A stretch of DNA of 7,981 nucleotides from JBGTKH01 sp041744735 (GTDB taxonomy: Bacteria; Planctomycetota; Planctomycetia; Pirellulales; Pirellulaceae). The notes under the pieces were generated by a model, which was not told the origin of the DNA, did not search any database, and was given only the letters and a program-made list of their open reading frames with translations. This document shows positions 5,984 to 7,981 of this stretch, piece by piece (the stretch's first letter is position 1; each line of letters starts with the position of its first letter). Position numbers and translations under genes: made by a program. The stretch spans positions 1-7,981 of the forward strand of contig JBGTKH010000222.1 of NCBI GenBank assembly GCA_041744735.1, read 5' to 3'.

Positions 5984-6858
5984 TTTCTCGTGTTGATTGC
6001 CCGTTTTACCGCTTCGCCCATGTCCGCGGGGCTGTCGGCGACTTCGATGCCGGCGTCCTTCAGGGCGGCGATTTTCTCCGTCGCGGTCCCTTTGCCGCCG
6101 GAGATGATTGCGCCGGCATGGCCCATGCGTTTGCCGGGCGGAGCGGTGCGGCCGGCAATGAAGGCGGCCACGGGTTTCGTTACATGCTGCTTGACGAACG
6201 CGGCCGCTTCCTCTTCCGCCGTGCCGCCGATCTCGCCGATCATCAGGATCGATTCGGTCTGCGGATCGGCTTGATACAACTTCAATAGGTCTATGAACGA
6301 CGTGCCCACAATCGGATCGCCGCCGAGTCCCACGCACGTCGATTGGCCCAAGCCCAAGTTGGATGTTTGCCAGACCGCTTCATACGTCAACGTGCCGCTG
6401 CGGCTCATTACGCCCACCGAGCCTTTGTTGTGAATGTACCCGGGCATGATGCCGATCTTGCACTCGCCGGGCGTGATCACACCGGGGCAGTTTGGGCCGA
6501 CCAGCACCGATGAACTTCGCTTGATCAGATCGTACACGCGCACCATGTCCATCACCGGCACACCTGCGGTCACCGCCACGATCACCCCGACGCCGGCGTC
6601 GAGCGCTTCCAAAATCGCAACGGCCGTGAACGCCGGCGGCACGAAAATCATCGTGGCGTTGGCGCCGGTTTCCTTCACTGCCTGCTCGACTGTGTCGAAC
6701 ACGGGCAGCCCTTGAACTTTTTCGCCGCCCTTGCCTGGCGTCACGCCGCCGACCATCTTCGTGCCGTACTCCAGGCAGCCCTTCGTGTGAAACTCGCCCA
6801 CCTTGCCGGTGATGCCTTGACAGATGACGCGCGTGTCTTTGTTAACGAGAATGCTCAT
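5980..6858 (-). CDS. sucD: Succinyl-CoA synthetase alpha subunit
   Basis: This 292-residue subunit of succinate-CoA ligase (ADP- or GDP-forming) acts in the cytoplasm in the TCA cycle, converting succinyl-CoA to succinate with formation of a nucleoside triphosphate. The length matches the family (about 290). The N-terminal CoA-binding Rossmann domain includes ITGKVGEFHTKGCLEYG (16-32). GPNCPGVITPGECKIG (121-136) and GGDPIVGTSFIDLL (179-192) are conserved blocks. The phosphorylated active-site histidine is His247 in GHAGAI, equivalent to His246 of the E. coli enzyme, and Glu209 in GEIGG fits the conserved helper acid. The start ATG 6858-6856 gives the usual MSILVNKDTRVICQG N-terminus, but only an AAAAAGA purine run precedes it, with no GGAGG. 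It lies 50 bp after sucC and is probably co-transcribed with it. The stop TAG is inside a dispersed repeat. Confidence 0.98.
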   Translation of the reverse strand: MSILVNKDTRVICQGITGKVGEFHTKGCLEYGTKMVGGVTPGKGGEKVQGLPVFDTVEQAVKETGANATMIFVPPAFTAVAILEALDAGVGVIVAVTAGVPVMDMVRVYDLIKRSSSVLVGPNCPGVITPGECKIGIMPGYIHNKGSVGVMSRSGTLTYEAVWQTSNLGLGQSTCVGLGGDPIVGTSFIDLLKLYQADPQTESILMIGEIGGTAEEEAAAFVKQHVTKPVAAFIAGRTAPPGKRMGHAGAIISGGKGTATEKIAALKDAGIEVADSPADMGEAVKRAINTRK

Positions 6859-6875
6859 GGGATCTTTTTAATTCT

Positions 6876-6909
6876 CGATTTTCGATTTTTGATTTTCGAT
6901 TGGCGATTT
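6876..6909. repeat. AT-rich CGATTTT short-period repeat in the sucC-sucD spacer
   Basis: Five degenerate copies of a roughly 7-bp unit (CGATTTT, CGATTTTT, GATTTT, CGATTGG, CGATTT) fill most of the 50-bp spacer. The composition contrasts sharply with the GC-rich genes on either side. The repeat begins at the sucC stop codon and ends about 18 bp before the sucD start. It shows no dyad symmetry and no -35/-10 pair that I would call. Confidence 0.7.
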
Positions 6910-7981
6910 CAGGCGGCTGCGGCGACGACTTTTTTCGCGGCGTCGGTCAGTCCTTCGGCGGCGATCATGTCCGCGTCGCTTTGAGCCAGAATCTTGCGGC
7001 CCTCTTCGACCTCGGTCCCTTCCAAACGCACGACCAGCGGCACGTTGAAACCGACCGTCTTATAGGCTTCGACCAGCGCCGTGGCGATCGTCGTGCAACG
7101 CATGATGCCGCCGAAGATGTTTACCAGCACGGCCTTCACGTTCTTATCAGACAACAGAATGCGGAAAGCCTCGGTCACTTGCTCCACGTTCGCGCCGCCG
7201 CCCACGTCCAGGAAATTTGCCGGCTGGCCGCCGTGCAGCTTGATGATGTCCATCGTGCTCATCGCCAGTCCCGCGCCGTTGACCAAGCAGCCGATGTTGC
7301 CTTCGAGCTTCACGTAGCTCAGCCCCGCCTGTGCCGCACGCACTTCGGCCGGCTCTTCTTCCGACAAGTCGCGCAGCCCGGCCAAGTCTTGATGCCGGAA
7401 CAGGGCGTTGTCGTCGAAGTTGATCTTGGCATCCAGCGCGACCAATTCGCCGCTGCCGGTCACCACCAGCGGATTGATTTCCAGCAGGCTGCAATCGTAC
7501 TTCACGAACAAACGACACAGGGCCTTGACGAACTTGTCGGCACTGCGGATGCTCGCGCCGGTTAGACCCAGCTTCGCACACAGCTTGCGGACCTGATAAC
7601 TTTCCAATCCAACGGCCGGATCGAAGTGTTCCTTTAGAATCAGCTCGGGCGTCTCCGCGGCGACCTTTTCAATTTCGACGCCGCCTTCCGTGGATGCCAT
7701 CAACACGGGTTTGGCCCGCGAGCGGTCGAGCACGATTCCCAAATACAACTCACGAGCGATATCGCAACCGGCTTCGACCAACACGTAGCGGACCGTTTGC
7801 CCTTCAGGGCCGGTTTGAATCGTGACGAGCTTCTTGCCCAACAGATTGGCCGCCACCTGTTCCGCATCGTCGGCGTTTTTGACCAACTGCACGCCGTGCT
7901 GCTTCGAGTTGCCGGCAACCGTTCCCTTGCCGCGCCCGCCCGCGTGGATCTGCGCCTTCACAACGGCCACGGGGCAAGACA
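6909..7981 (-). CDS. sucC: Succinyl-CoA synthetase beta subunit, N-terminus cut by window edge
   Basis: The last 356 codons and the TGA stop (6911-6909) are visible. The family is about 385-400 residues, so some 35-40 N-terminal residues lie beyond the right edge. The frame stays open to the last full codon, so the GTG at 7970 is an internal valine, not a start. The N-terminal ATP-grasp domain shows VKAQIHAGGRGKG, the lysine and glycine-rich part of the nucleotide site, and LEINPLVV...ALDAKINFDDNA with the Mg-nucleotide acidic residues. The C-terminal ligase domain shows GNIGCLVNGAGLAMSTMD, HGGQPANFLDVGGGA and VLVNIFGGIMRCT, which form the site facing the alpha-subunit phosphohistidine. Preference for ADP or GDP cannot be read with confidence. 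It lies first in a sucC-sucD pair, the common bacterial order. Confidence 0.97.
   Translation of the reverse strand, partial: SCPVAVVKAQIHAGGRGKGTVAGNSKQHGVQLVKNADDAEQVAANLLGKKLVTIQTGPEGQTVRYVLVEAGCDIARELYLGIVLDRSRAKPVLMASTEGGVEIEKVAAETPELILKEHFDPAVGLESYQVRKLCAKLGLTGASIRSADKFVKALCRLFVKYDCSLLEINPLVVTGSGELVALDAKINFDDNALFRHQDLAGLRDLSEEEPAEVRAAQAGLSYVKLEGNIGCLVNGAGLAMSTMDIIKLHGGQPANFLDVGGGANVEQVTEAFRILLSDKNVKAVLVNIFGGIMRCTTIATALVEAYKTVGFNVPLVVRLEGTEVEEGRKILAQSDADMIAAEGLTDAAKKVVAAAA

Noticed and set aside
5792..6337. Open frame extending greA upstream to a 342-residue protein
   Set aside because: The extension is Arg/His-rich shadow sequence antisense in codon phase to sucD, crosses the terminator and the repeat, and GreA homology begins exactly at the ATG preceded by GGAG.
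7968..7970. GTG at 7970 as the start of sucC
   Set aside because: It lies inside the conserved VAVVKAQIHAGGRGKG block and the frame continues open upstream to the window edge, so it is an internal valine codon.

Overview
The window is high-GC bacterial DNA, and the gene content points to a planctomycete, most likely a Pirellulales-type lineage. Three things suggest this: a Tat-exported DUF1501 protein, a very large signal-peptide protein rich in parallel beta-helix repeats, and short dispersed GTAGCCGAAGTC-type inverted repeats between genes. The taxonomic call is inference from family knowledge; no rRNA or other marker lies in the window. All five genes supported here are on the minus strand, so the window is best read from right to left.

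Read in the direction of transcription: (1) sucC, beta subunit of succinyl-CoA synthetase, with its N-terminus cut by the right edge; (2) a 50-bp AT-rich spacer; (3) sucD, the alpha subunit, whose stop codon lies inside a dispersed inverted repeat; (4) a leader of about 190 bp ending in an intrinsic terminator 19 nt before (5) greA, the transcript-cleavage elongation factor; (6) about 580 bp without a gene, holding three copies of an 18-bp tandem repeat, a 183-bp MITE-like nested inverted repeat, and the upstream region of (7) a 1092-residue exported protein; this protein joins an N-terminal domain resembling the inverse-autotransporter (intimin/invasin) beta-barrel to a long right-handed parallel beta-helix; (8) a strong intrinsic terminator; (9) a sigma70-like promoter and the first 379 codons of a DUF1501 protein that runs off the left edge.

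Functionally, sucCD is central metabolism (the substrate-level phosphorylation step of the TCA cycle) and greA is transcription housekeeping. The two left-hand genes are envelope or export genes with no visible link to them, and a terminator and promoter separate the two from each other. The parts most worth a second look are the probable type Ve-like barrel plus beta-helix architecture, the terminator placed as an attenuator directly before greA, and the repeat family at the 3' ends of sucD and greA. I see no phage, CRISPR, toxin-antitoxin or defence genes and no RNA gene, and I do not claim a new multi-gene system.
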